Assembly (NCBI GenBank): GCA_033032865.1
Contig: JAWHQI010000065.1
Location: 3,720,001-3,784,000 of the forward strand
Direction of reading: 5' to 3'
DNA from: Dactylorhiza incarnata
Taxonomy: Eukaryota > Streptophyta > Magnoliopsida > Asparagales > Orchidaceae
DNA length: 64,000 nucleotides
Position numbers and translations under genes: made by a program. The notes below the pieces were generated by a model, which was not told the origin of the DNA, made no database searches, and saw only the letters and a list, made by a program, of their open reading frames with translations. How positions within the stretch are numbered: position 1 is the first letter of the stretch; each line of letters opens with the position of its first letter. Below, one piece after another: positions 12,171 through 23,208 of this stretch.

Positions 12171-13857
12171 ATCTCTCATTCATTAGTATCCAATTATTTG
12201 CATGAAGTAGAAATCAACTAAAAATAAAATATCAATTATCTACTTCATGATATGCTTAATTTCTTTTTTTCTTGTTTGTTTTTATTTTTGTTGAACCATC
12301 ATGATATGATCACTTTATATGACTTGTGATATGACTCTCTCATATTAAACCAAAATTCATAAATAAATTAAATTGAATAAAATTGAATAATAGTCATGTC
12401 ATTTTTCAAGTGATCTACTTATCCTTTTTATTTCTATCCTTCTAAATCCATTTCCTAAAAGTCTTATAAAATTTGAAAAACTAAATTTATTATATGATAT
12501 TATTAAGACTAAATGAAATAAGTGTCAAAACGGATTAAAAGGTGTATTTTAGGGGTATTAGGCTAAATTTATAAAATGCGCAAGTTTTGCTTAGGTAGTT
12601 AATATATTTGCGTCATTTTCAATTACCCCAAGTATGTTTAATCATAATCATGTTTAAATCGGAATTGAAAAATTGCATGAATATTATTTCACTTATTTAT
12701 AATTATTTCACTCATGCATATGTTGTGCAAAACTCAATAATTAAGGTTTAATAAATATGAAACCCTAATGAAGATGAAACTCATGTACTAATTTTAACTT
12801 CCGCAACTTTTTGCGATTTCTTCTCATCTCATCACTTCATTTGACAGGCCTTACATTGCAAAAACATAATTAAGAAAAATCGGAAGCCAAATCAAAGAAA
12901 ATCTAGGCCATATGATTAAAATAAGCACTCTATGTGAGCTAACGCAGGCGCTAGGACCTAACGTCGGTGCTAGCTCGAGTCTCCGATTTTCTGAAATTTT
13001 AAAATTCTGAAAAATCAATAAAAATATATTATTTTATATGTACTACTCATTTTTGCAATTCTGCCTGTACTTATTTTTTGAAAAATTAAAATACAAAATT
13101 ACAAAAGCCAAATTACAAAAAAATATTTTGTTTTGTCTTTGGATATTTGTTTAAATTCTATTTCTATATGCAAAAATCAGATACAAAAATATAAAACAAA
13201 AACAAGTATCAAAAATTATTATTTTGAACTTAACTTCTCACTTGTATCTTGCGAAAGGGTGATTTGGGCTATCGTCCCATCATATCACCTAGTACCGGGC
13301 GAACCTCTCACAAGGTAGTCCTCGGGAAGTCCAAGATCAATTTTATAAGTTCAAACTTTAAATAAAAATTATTCTTCAAAAATATCAAAAATATTGTATG
13401 GACTTCATTGAAAATCAAGCATGATGTAATCTATTATTTAGAACTTCTATAATGTTGCAATTTATCTTTTCAAACTACTTTGAACATTGCTTTCATCATG
13501 CTCTGATGTATCTATTAATATGTGCATCAATTATTGTGAAAAAGTTGTGTAGAACTAAGCTTAGCGTGCCTCTAAGTATGAGTAAATGTTTTATGTTTGA
13601 TAATGATCGATATTCACTCACTTATTTTGGCATTGTCTACATATGTATTTAATCTAAGAATGCTTGTGTATGTTTTGTAATAGTACAATGAATTAAAATT
13701 GTACAAGTATCTTACCTACACAACCTTTATTTGCACTTTTAAAAGTTAAGAAAAGTGGTTATCGTTTTCATAAATTATATTGGTTTGCAAAACAAGTGTA
13801 TTCGGAGAACTTTGTACAAAACAACAATCATAAAATAAAGTGACAAAGGTAACTCCA

Positions 13858-13918
13858 CCAAGCACTACTTGAACCTCCTGATAAGTCTTAATAAGCGTTG
13901 TGAGGTTGAGCACCTTGG
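13858..13918 (+). other. Hairpin A of a duplicated 61-nt structure
   Basis: Outer arms CCAAG and CTTGG pair. Inner arms AACCTC (13872-13877) and GAGGTT (13902-13907) pair. The loop contains CTGATAAGTCTTAATAAGC, which is nearly the same as in hairpin B. Confidence 0.6.
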
Positions 13919-14032
13919 AAAGAATAATAAAGTATCTTGTGCAAACCATAACTTTCTTTCAAAATAAAAACCACTTACTCTTAAGTACACCATATCACTA
14001 GTCTCAACATTAAAAATAAAATAGGTGATCCC

Positions 14033-14093
14033 CCAAGCACTACTTTGCACCCTGATAAGTCTTAATGAGCATTGTGTGTGCAAAGCACCTTGG
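14033..14093 (+). other. Hairpin B of a duplicated 61-nt structure
   Basis: It has the same outer arms CCAAG/CTTGG and the same loop wording (CTGATAAGTCTTAATGAGC) as hairpin A. The inner arms are CTTTGCAC (14043-14050) and GTGCAAAG (14078-14085): different bases that still pair perfectly over 8 bp. Confidence 0.6.
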
Positions 14094-15532
14094 TAGTTGT
14101 ACATTTTTTGTGCATTGAAGTGTGTGGACGTAAAATTACTTGTGTTTTATTGTGCTCTTTACTTTACATATTACTTGTATTTTTTATTAAAACATTTGTT
14201 TACTCTATTCAGAATACATTTATGTACACATCATTATCTTCCATAACACTTCTTCTCATGAGTATTGGATCTTAATGCTATTTCTATACTATTCTTTACT
14301 TATGAAATGCACTAGATAACCTAGCATGCTTTCTACAATGTTTGGTATGATTTGAAATTATGAATTAAAATAACATTGTAGTAATCTTTTTTGATAACAT
14401 TAGTTCATGCTTGGTTACATTATTGAAGATTTTAAATTGTACAATGATTTACAAAAACATCTTCTTTATGAAATTTAACTCATATATCTTTTTATGGATC
14501 ATCATTACAATAAGATGTTTCTTGTATTTCTAAAAGTCTTCTGCATCATCACCATATATTTCTACCTTGCGCTCTCATGCTTATATCACAGTCTTATATA
14601 CCAAAATCCCTTTCTTTCAACAAATGGTAGATTTGCTTGGTAGATTTTATATTGGTTACTTTAAACATGAATATTTTCCTTTTTTGCTAAAAACTCTGAT
14701 TTATTTCTATGAAAATATTGTAACGCTAAAAATTCTGATTTATGAATGGATTTCAAAATAGCTATGTGAGTGGTTTCATAAATTCAAATAAAATATAAAT
14801 CCATAGGCTATGTCATTAGATTTAAAACGCTTATATGTTTCCAATAATTATTATCCATGACTTCATTTCTCACCATAGCGGGGGCGTAGGGTTGTAGACA
14901 TTAGATAACCTTTATCTCTAGTCATGTCTTGTCCTTAACTAGGGAGGGTTCCAGTGGGGCCTTGCGAGGCACTGGGGGGAAAGAGTGCTAGGTTGAGTTG
15001 TGTCTAGTGTTTGCATATGGGACTAACACCCCAACCAACGGCATGTATGCAGCTCCTCATGCCCATCCGTCACTTAGTACGGGGCTAGGGTGTAGACATA
15101 TTGTCTGGGTAGTTTAATTACTTGGAAATCATTACATTTGTTTATGCTACAAACTCTAATTTATGAAATTGATGTAATACTCAAAACTCTGATCTATTTC
15201 AATAAAAAGTATTCTAAAACTCCTTATCATTTCATTCTCTACAAGCTCGATCATGCTCTTATCTAATTATCAACTTTTAAGTGGTGTCTCCTTACCCGCT
15301 TTTGCTAATAACAAAAGGGGGAGAACTAACATGATAAATATTAATCTACTATCAAACTATAATGCTTAATTAAGATGATAGTTTACATATTAGGAGAGCA
15401 TTCACTTAGGGGGAGCAATTCTAAATGCTAAAAATCAATAATTATCTTAAGTCATCACTCACACACACACAAGTAAGTTTCATCATGCTTATTTATTAAT
15501 GCTCTGATTTATCATTAATGGTTTTGTTATTA

Positions 15533-15547
15533 TCAAAAGGGGGAGTT
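15533..15547 (+). promoter_or_regulatory. Polypurine tract of the pol-less copia
   Basis: ATCAAAAGGGGGAGT immediately precedes the TG that opens the 3' LTR. Such tracts prime plus-strand DNA synthesis. Confidence 0.75.
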
Positions 15548-16853
15548 TGCTGGAACATGGTCTTCCGCATCTCCTAGGTTTGAGAATAACAAAACCTATG
15601 TGTATTTGATCTTGTTTGTTTAGGTGTGCAGGATAACAAAGTCCACATGACTCAAGGATTACATAAGAAGGTTACCCCCAAAGTTGTGTCATCAAATCCA
15701 AATCTTCCACTAGCGCAGGAGCTAGCTGTCGTGCGACGAACTGTTAGCGGCTAAGTCTATTCGTCAAATGTTCTCGTGAACTCCCGACGAATATCGACGA
15801 ACGCAGACAGAAGTCAAAAAGGCAGACTTGTGAAGGAAATTGTGCGGCTAAGTCAATTCGTCGAATGTTCTCGAGAACTCCCGACGAATTACGACGAATG
15901 AAAACAGAAGACAGTACTCCCACTAGCGCCAGCGGTAGCACTTAGCGCATGGCGCTGGCGATGATAGCGCAATTCTGGGAGCACATATGGAAGGAGATAA
16001 CGCCTGGCGGTAGCTGATAGCGCAGGCGGTAGCGATGCACACAGTTGGCAAGGAGGAATTATTTCCTCGGATTGAAGATTCTGCCGCGCAAAATATGTCC
16101 TAATTTGGGATAGCGCCAGCGGTAGCGATAGCGCAGGCGCTAGCGCTAAGTCTATAAAAAGGACATCTTGGCTCCGACTTCCTAAGCCTCTAGAGATCCA
16201 GAATTCCAGAGCTTCGTGCCACAACATAGAGAGGAAGTTTCAAAGAGATACTCCCACAAATCCATAAAGACTAAAGGAGATCTGTGGAGAAGATTTCAAC
16301 ACGCGTCATCATCGTGACGAAAGACCGCATCGACTACGATCATACTCTGCGTCTTCGTCTACTTCTCCAAGAGATCCACATAGAGGGAGTTTTACATTAT
16401 TGTCTTTTCATTCCACATCTTTTCTGTAATCGTTGAGTAAATTCGCCTCGTGTTGGCGACTAGGTCTGGGTAGGACTTAGGGCTGAAATTCGCCTCGTGT
16501 TGGCGACTAGGTCTCGGGTGTAGGTCTAGGGGGGGGCTCGAGGCTATATCCGGGGAAGGGTTGGCTAGAGCGGCTTGAGGCCGTATCCGGGGAAGGATCG
16601 GCTAAAGCCAACCGGTTCGTGGGGATACGAGACGGTATAGAAAACAAAAAGAGTCTTTCTATTAGCTTTGATTTCTAGCTTCGATAAGAGATCAAGTTTT
16701 GTAATCATGTTTCTCAAGTTAATAAAATCATGTCTTTACTTTTACTTCACTTGATTTGTCTTGATCTTCTCTAGTTTAAAATCAAAGTTTTTTTAAAGTT
16801 ATTCAAAATATATTACAAGTTTTTAAAACCCTTATTCACCCCCCCCCCCCCCC

Positions 16854-16889
<36 letters not shown>

Positions 16890-16912
16890 TAAGGGCGCCT
16901 ACCGATCCACCA
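15548..16912 (+). repeat. 3' LTR of the pol-less copia
   Basis: It begins TGCTGGAACATGG after the polypurine tract and ends CCACCA. Bases 15844-16912 match the 5' LTR; 15548-15843 has no counterpart there. A block of about 60 bp (GCGGCTAAGTC...CGAACGCAGACAG, from 15747) is tandemly repeated from 15844. The TATA box is at 16151-16160. Near the end a C-run of nearly 50 bases replaces the run of about 15 in the 5' copy. Confidence 0.8.
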
Positions 16913-16924
16913 TGTGCAACTCCT

Positions 16925-17969
16925 TGATGATTAATTTGATGCTTTTGAAAGCTTTTGGGAAATTTATCCAAACTTATATTCGATGAAGACAAGTATACCG
17001 TATCGCGTATAGTATAAGATATTTTTAGAGACTATCAAGATCATATTTTTCCACGGATTGCGTTGATTATTTTTACTTGTAAGGAACAAGCTATTATTTA
17101 GTCGAAAAATGACATTGATTTGGTTTATAAATTTTAGAGAGCGATGGTGATAAAATATTTAGGGTTTGAAAACGATGATAAGGATAGCGAATTACCTTGA
17201 GACGAAAATAGTTTTTAAGAAATAAATTTTTTTGATTTTTCAATTAATTAAAATAGCTTGGCCGTGGAGGTTCCATAAGTATGAACGCACCTCTATCAAG
17301 AAATATGCCCACCTGAGATGAAGAATATTCGACCGAACTCTCGTTCTTTAATCGAAGCTTCCTAATACTCACTTTATGTTGTGAACAATATTGGTTTGGT
17401 TCCAATTCGGGAGACTTACGTCATCTCTCTTGAGGGTAGTGCGTAGTTCTCTTTACCCGTGAGCTATCGATCCGTACGCACGAACCTCTCGGCTAACTAG
17501 TGTACAGAAATGGAAATGAAAACCATAAATTGATTATATGGTTCCACTCAACGTTTTTTCTCGGGTAAACTTTAAGCTCGCTAGCTAATTGACTTACAAA
17601 AGAGATTTTTAAATTTAGAAAACAATTAATTTGTCCTAATGCTCTTCTACATCGAGTGCTAAAAGATACTAGCCACTCATCACAATGGGGATGATTTTAG
17701 AAATTAAAGAGTTCATGATATTTTTCTAAGCGGTTACGAGTGTGTTTAGTAAAAACGAAGAAAGATAATTAGAAAAGAAAGAAGAAAAACACACTAAATG
17801 GAAAACTCACACTCTACAATAATTAAAGAAGTGTCAAAAAGGACAACTCTAAAAACACACTCAGTCTATAAAAATTAAAGCTAAGTTACAAGAAATGAAA
17901 AATACTTTCTCATACACACACCTACTCTACTTTGAATTGAAACTAAGTTACAAAGAAAGAGAAAAGCTA

Positions 17970-18006
<37 letters not shown>

Positions 18007-18599
18007 CATAAAGAGAAACTAAATTAGAAAAAAAAATCTAACTCTCATACACACACACACACTAACATAAAGAGAAGAAGAGATGAAGAAAAACTAAGTT
18101 TATTACTTGAAAAGGAGATTACACTAGTTAGAAAAAGCTTAACTTGAAATTAAAAACATGAAAACACCCACACATGGGCTTGTAAATAGCACACAATAGC
18201 TCACAAAACACTCCAAAAAGATCTTCCAAAACTTCTCTTTGTTCATGGAGAAGAGCAGAATTTATAGGGAAAAATAGTTGCTAGTTGTTTAAAAAGTTGT
18301 TGGCAGCTGTCCGTTTGAAAAGATGCTGGCAGGTAGCTGTTGAGAAGCTGCTAGCAGCTAGCAGTTTTGAAGAGCTGCTGGCAGGTAGCTGTTTGAGAAG
18401 CTGCTGGCAGCTGGCAATTTGAAGAGTTGCAGGTAGGTAGCTGTTTGAGAAGCTGCCGGATGATGGCAGCTGTTTGAGAAGCTGCTGAATGCTGGCAGCT
18501 GTCTGAGAAGCAGCTGAATGTTGGCAGCTGCTTGAATGAGATAGACCGAGAGCCGCGGATAGCTGATTGATTGTAATTTAGAAAATAAAGTAATTTACA
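16925..18599 (-). repeat. Older Athila-like LTR
   Basis: It shares extended similarity with the LTR at 6473-8818: the start CTTGATG-ATTAATTT, the segment around ATTATTTTTACTTGTAAGGAACAAGCTATTAT, CA-rich runs, and the end AATTTACATA-CTA. A minus-strand TATA box (CCCTATAAATTC, about 18260-18270) has U3 subrepeats upstream of it. The AACTCC next to the left edge is compatible with an Athila leader cut by the copia insertion, since the expected primer site is absent. Confidence 0.65.
18295..18560 (-). repeat. CAGCTG-rich U3 subrepeats
   Basis: Irregular tandem units of about 30-50 bp built around GAAGCTGCTGGCAGCTGGCA occur repeatedly. They contain the palindromes CAGCTG and GCTGGCAGC and lie upstream of the LTR's TATA box. 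Confidence 0.65.
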
Positions 18600-18659
18600 T
18601 AGCTACTAGATTTAGATTTACATGGCAGCTGCGGATAGCTGAATGATACCGGCAGTGTT
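18600..18659. other. Short junction sequence
   Basis: A short stretch between the LTR and the Transposase_28 remnant with GCGGATAGCTGAATG, which repeats wording found just inside the LTR (18555-18570). No gene. Confidence 0.4.
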
Positions 18660-18832
18660 GCAACCGAACTTCCTCTATATCATACGGAGAGTCTTCTCGA
18701 TGCCCTTCTGAAAAGAGATATCACACTCATCCTCCAGTAGCGGCTCCACCTATGTGGTCATAATCTCAGCACGTAGCTCCTTCGAGATCAGGGAGCACTC
18801 CTCCATAAACTTTGAATAATGCATGTACTGAG
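18660..18832 (-). pseudogene. Remnant of Transposase_28-type antisense gene, C-terminus
   Basis: The minus strand translates to pieces RAEIMTT, VEPLLEDECDISFQ and GIEKTLRMI-RKFGCNTA. They match, in order, the end of the gene at 47309-49518 (RAEVMTKEVEP, DEREVSFQ, GIQKTLRMMGRKFGCDTAG). Two stops interrupt it. It is therefore a relic of a second Tat-type element whose gene ran toward lower coordinates. The remainder up to about 19250 has no recognisable domain. Confidence 0.7.
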
Positions 18833-19252
18833 CGACCCCCGTAGCCCAGTAGTAGGGCCGTTCGACCAAGCCATGTCATGTGGTCACGCGGACGCCCAGA
18901 CATTCCTTGTCACGAGGCCATGCGATCCTTTCCCTCTACCAAATAGACCCTCCGCCTCCTCGAACATCCACTTTCCGCGTCATCTCCCTCACACACTTCG
19001 AGTTTCATACCTCCGTAATGGTGGCGCCAACTCCTTCCTCCCTTGCACAACTTCCACTCGAGGTGCAATGAACATAGACGAGGAAAATTAAAATCTTCAC
19101 ACTCTTGCATAGTTAGCGGACTTCAGGATTGGGAGGGCAATTGATGTTAAACCACCGCACTCATTTTCCATTCCAAAACTCGGGTCGTAGATAGGAGAGG
19201 CAGGGCCTATTATAAGCACGAATGGACCGTCTAGGTAGGCGGTGTGGGACTA
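18833..19252. other. No recognised gene
   Basis: Open frames exist on both strands (for example 18819-19091 plus and 18910-19110 minus) but none resembles a known family and codon use looks random. It may be more of the decayed Tat-type element. Confidence 0.4.
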
Positions 19253-19282
19253 ATCTTGACAGTGCACGGGGGACCCCGTGCG

Positions 19283-19870
19283 GGCGACATTTGTCATGGG
19301 GGGCGACATTTATCGTGGGGGCGACATTTGTCGTGGGGGGCGACATTTGTCGTGGGGGCGACATTTGTCGTGGGGGCGTCATTTATCGTGGGGGCGACAT
19401 TTGTCGTGGGAGGCGACATTTATCGTGGGCGGCGACATTTGTCATGGACAGCAACATCTGACGTGGGGGGCAGAATTGGTCGTCGGGGGGGGGGGGGGGG
19501 GGGGGGGGGGATACATTGGTCTTGTGGGACGACATTGGTCACGAGAGGTGACATTTGTCGAGAGTTTCCACAATGGGCGTGGGGGGCGACATTTGTCGAG
19601 TGAGGTGAAATTTGTCATAGACAACGACATTTGTCATGAGAGACAACATTTGTCTTTGACGGTGACATTAGTTATTTTGTCGTGGGCGAGGACACTTGTC
19701 GTGGGCGGCGACACTTATCGTGGGCGGCGACACTTGTGGTGGGCGGTGAAACTTGTCATGGGGGCGAACACTTGTGCTGTGTGGCGACACTTGTCGTGGG
19801 CGGCGACACTTATTTTGGTCGGCAACACTTGTCGTATGAGCGACACTTATCGTGGGAGGCTTCCTATAAT
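19283..19870. repeat. Minisatellite of 17-20 bp with hairpin units
   Basis: About 30 degenerate copies of GGGCGACATTTGTCGTGG, with CGACACTTGTCG in the second half. Each unit contains CGACA-TT-TGTCG, a 5-bp stem. A run of about 24 G interrupts the array at 19487-19510. It lies just inside the Helitron 3' end. The open frames over it are artefacts of the repeat. Confidence 0.85.
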
Positions 19871-20223
19871 TTTTTTCTTGAAAATAGTTTATACAAAGTA
19901 TAATTAGTAAAATCTCACAGCAAGCATACATCGATTTTCTTGTTCAATTAAATTATTTTAAGAGACTACATTAAAGAAGGCCTTTTGACATATTTCTGTG
20001 TGAGTGATTATGGTTTTATAAAAAATATCTATGCATTGGTTTAGAGATATCAGGAAGTTAAACACAATGTTAAAATAAGATTAGTATATAGAATTTTCTA
20101 TCTATATACTTCAAGTAGGAGAGGTTGAACATATAATGCATGTGTGAGATAAAGCAACCAGAATTTCAGTAGCAAATTTATATAAATGAAATAACAGAGT
20201 TCTCTCAATGACAAAAAAATATC
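19871..20223. other. No recognised feature
   Basis: AT-rich Helitron interior with no gene or repeat that I can identify. Confidence 0.5.
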
Positions 20224-20927
20224 TTAAACAATTTGACAAATTATCAAAATTTCTCTCTTCTCAACTTCCTTTTCAACTTTCCTCCTCGCCATATACTGCT
20301 TTGAACTTGCTGATGAAACGAAACCATGGCCACCGCTATCTTTTGTGTCAAATTCATCCAATTTTCTTAAAGATTCCTGTTGTTTGGTACAACAGTTTAA
20401 AATATGAATAAATGCAAGAGGATGGAAAAATGCTAAATTGATGAAAAGTAGCTGATTATTTATAAAATACCGACCATTTATTGCTTCTGAAATGTTTTCT
20501 AAAACACTAAATTGTTTTCTAAGAGGACCCCCCAACTTCAGAGCCGAACCAAAGTAGAGCATAATCTCCAACGTCCATTCGCCTTGCACATGGTCACTAA
20601 TCTCACTGCAAATTGGCATGATATACAACCAAGCTCTGTAAAATCTGAAGGTGAAATTGGGGAACTGCAATCTTGAAGTAAAAAAGTAAATCTGAATTGC
20701 AATCTTCAAGTTCTTCCAACATGAGCGACGCACATAAAAATTGTCAAGATTATTTGTATTATCTTATGAAGAGCCGGGGTCGATGCTAGTACGTCGGGTG
20801 CAGCTTTCAATTTGTCCGTGTGCTTCGAAGGAGTGTTAGAGGAAATGTGAAGAAGGTTATCGAGTATGCGCTTCCCTGCTTTCGATCTCCCTACACAATC
20901 CCAAGCTCCAAATACAAAATTATTCAT
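20224..20927 (-). pseudogene. Unrecognised minus-strand coding-like fragments in Helitron
   Basis: Two open stretches lie end to end: 20706-20927 (73 codons, opening MNNFVFGAWDCVGRSKAGKR) and 20224-20733 (169 codons, with SEISDHVQGEWTLEIML and a Lys/Glu-rich end). They overlap by 28 bases in different frames and do not form one protein. I do not recognise a family. Their complexity is higher than the surrounding AT-rich DNA. Because Helitrons often pick up pieces of host genes, a captured and decayed gene fragment is possible. They could also be chance frames. Confidence 0.3.
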
Positions 20928-22697
20928 CGCGCTGTAATATAGAAAAAGGTAATTAAGATCACCTAAAATTAAGTGATGTTTCGGAAAGTACTATTAATGC
21001 ATAAACAGAAGCAGAGAATTGTAAGTGATGTTTCAACACCAAGTTAAAGAGAGAAGATAACGTATGGAACATAGGAGAGAGGGACAATAAATTATGAGTG
21101 TATCAAACATCATGGCCATTTAAAACCCCTGCTGAATTTAATGCTGATTGGGTTAGATCACTTCCTGATAGCACAATCAACAACTGTTATTGTATGACCA
21201 TGCAAAAAATGAGAAAAAATATTAAAAAAAATGAGAAGAAATGATTCTCAAAATAACAGTCCCAAACCCAAATGCCATCCCTTATATCGGATTTTATAAG
21301 GCTTGTGCTTATCTGCTTAAAACTTGTGCAGAATAATAAGTTTTGGACAGTAAAAAGTGTGGAAACAAACCCATTCTAGAAAAAGAACGTAGAAAAATTA
21401 CATTTGCTTGAAATAACCAAAATTAGATAGATGCAAGTATAAACTGTAGCATGTATTTTTATACAGTTAATAAAATTGATTAGTGCAATGTATAAAAATT
21501 AGAATCAATGCAAGTATAAACTGTAGCTATAAAAATTATAATCGATGCAAATATAAACTGTAGCTATTAGAATCATGAAAAAAGAGACAAATCATACTGC
21601 TCTCAGTAGAGACGGTGGATAAATTGATGGAACATTATACATATGTAACACATCAATGCAAGTATAAATATGTGGAAGAACACATTAATTCCAGTATAAA
21701 CACATCAATGATGAGAACAAAAGAGAAAGAGGCACAAAGCTGCTGGTATTAACAGTGTAGAACAAAGAACCTAGAACATTAATTAAAAACCGAGCTCTGC
21801 TAAGAATTATAAGGTTGAACTAATAAGAAACCAAGCTCTGCTTGAAAAAAAAAATATAGAATCATTGAATGGATGTTGGAGAACTAAAAGCAGAAATAAC
21901 AATGATGTATAGAAGCAAGTATAAACTGTTTAATTATCAATACATAATAATACAATGTATTAATGCAATGTATACAAATTAGAATAAATGCAAGTATAAA
22001 CTCCAGCCATAAAAATTAGAATCGATGCAAATCTAACCTTCTCCAGCTCATCAAAATATATGACAGCAAATAGAGTACACACACAAACATCAAAGAGCTG
22101 ACCTCAGTGGAAGCAGAAGCAGCATAAACACATGAATGCAAGTATAAATATGTGTAAGAACACATTAATGCATATGAAATACATTGATCTCAGTAGAGAC
22201 GATGTATAAATTGGTGAAACATTATGCATAGGAAACACATTAATCCAAGTATAAATATGTGCAAGAACACATTAATGCAAGTGTAAACACATCAATGTTA
22301 GTATCAATATTGGTGAAACACTGAAAAGGTTAGCATGGGTTAATGAAAACAATTCATTACCATCAGAATCATGCAAAGAGAGACAACACATAATGCTCTT
22401 TCTCATTCAAAATCATGCCAATTGTCATCAAATAATCCAAGTCTCATTCAAAATCAGCAGTACTTGCATATGAAATACATCCAAACACATCAATCCAAGT
22501 GTAAATATGTTCAAGAACACATTAATGCAAGTGTAAACCCATCAATGCTAGTATCAATATTGTCAAAACAAAGAAAAAGTTAGCATGGGTTAAGGAAAAA
22601 AATTCATTGCTATTAGAATCATGCAAAAAGAGACAACACGGATAAATTGGTGAAACATTTTGCATAGGAAACACATCAAAACACATCTATCCAAGTA
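20928..22697. repeat. Diverged dispersed repeats, AATGCAAGTATAAA family
   Basis: Irregular repeats of AATGCAAGTATAAACTGTAGC, AAGAACACATTAATGCAAGT and GTATCAATATTGGTGAAACA occur from about 21420 to 22690 and resume after the copia insert. No gene was recognised. Confidence 0.6.
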
Positions 22698-22702
22698 TAA
22701 AT
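22698..22702. repeat. Target site duplication TAAAT, left
   Basis: TAAAT here and at 27637-27641 flank the short-LTR copia element. The repeat wording across the two flanks (AAGTATAAAT...ATGTTCAAGAACAC) matches intact copies near 22494-22512, showing the pre-insertion site. Confidence 0.85.
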
Positions 22703-22802
22703 AGTTGAAAATAATTATGATGTTGGTTTTATTTTATTTTTGTAGCTATATATATGTATGCCCGGTTTAGGGCAAGGTAGCTTTGATTAATCCCGTCCGA
22801 CT
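22703..22802 (+). repeat. 5' LTR of the short-LTR copia
   Basis: It runs from AGTTGAAAATAATTATG to TCCCGTCCGACT, with TA repeats in the middle. It ends directly at the primer site. Confidence 0.88.
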
Positions 22803-22814
22803 TGGTATCAGAGC
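22803..22814 (+). promoter_or_regulatory. Primer binding site, initiator-Met tRNA type
   Basis: TGGTATCAGAGC abuts the LTR without a spacer. Confidence 0.9.
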
Positions 22815-22844
22815 GAGGGAAATTTCCGCCGATCTCCTGCTCGC

Positions 22845-22990
22845 GTCGCCTGCTCGACGTCTCCCGATCTCCCGTCTCCCGATCTCCCGTCTCCCGATCT
22901 CGCGTCGCCTGCTCGACGTCTCCCGATCTCCCGTCTCCCGATCTCGCGTCGCCTGCTCGACGTGCCGATCTCCCGTCGCCTGCTCGTGAT
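22845..22990 (+). repeat. Leader minisatellite TCTCCCGATCTCCCG
   Basis: The leader between primer site and gag contains alternating blocks of GTCTCCCGATCTC and GCGTCGCCTGCTCGACG. The repeats are CT-rich and precede the gag start by about 220 bases. Confidence 0.7.
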
Positions 22991-23208
22991 GCGTTAGCCG
23001 ACGCTCTCCTCCAGTTGGCCGACTGCTCGACGTCCCCGCTCCTCTCTCTTATCCTCCTCCGCCTTCTCTTTCGGCTTGCCGTTTTGTCCTCCATGGGGGC
23101 TGCCGGAGACGCCCCTCTTCCATCCTCGGGTGCTCTCTTCATTTTTCAGATTTAGTCTGCACCCGTCGGATGCTCTCTCATTCCTCTTGAGATCTTCTTT
23201 TTTTCTCT

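Larger units (their letters stand above)
12171..15532 (+). other. Non-coding interior of the pol-less copia
   Basis: AT-rich sequence without a gene. It contains a TAACGC/GCGCTA-type stretch near 12940-12975 that resembles the LTR motifs, two related 61-nt hairpins (listed separately), and a GC-richer block at 14875-15105 (GGGGGCGTAGGG, GTGGGGCCTTGCGAGG) of unknown role. Retained non-coding sequence of this kind may serve packaging. Confidence 0.6.
9636..16912 (+). mobile_element. Pol-less Ty1/copia element (LARD-like)
   Basis: Two direct repeats about 1.03-1.07 kb long (9636-10668 and 15844-16912) bracket a 5-kb interior. The interior starts with an initiator-Met primer site and a gag start and ends in a polypurine tract. 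No protease, integrase, reverse transcriptase or RNase H was found, so the element needs proteins from a related copia. The 5' LTR lacks about 296 bases that are present at the start of the 3' LTR (15548-15843), so its left edge is truncated or rearranged, and no target duplication could be confirmed. Confidence 0.85.

Noticed and set aside
9636..16912. A complete autonomous copia element
   Set aside because: The LTRs and gag start are present, but no protease, integrase or reverse transcriptase motif occurs in any frame of the interior.
19244..19907. Long Gly/His/Trp-rich open frames
   Set aside because: They follow the minisatellite in several frames at once and carry no other signal.
22729..23155. 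Overlapping frames in the copia leader
   Set aside because: They come from the TCTCCCGATC minisatellite before the gag start.
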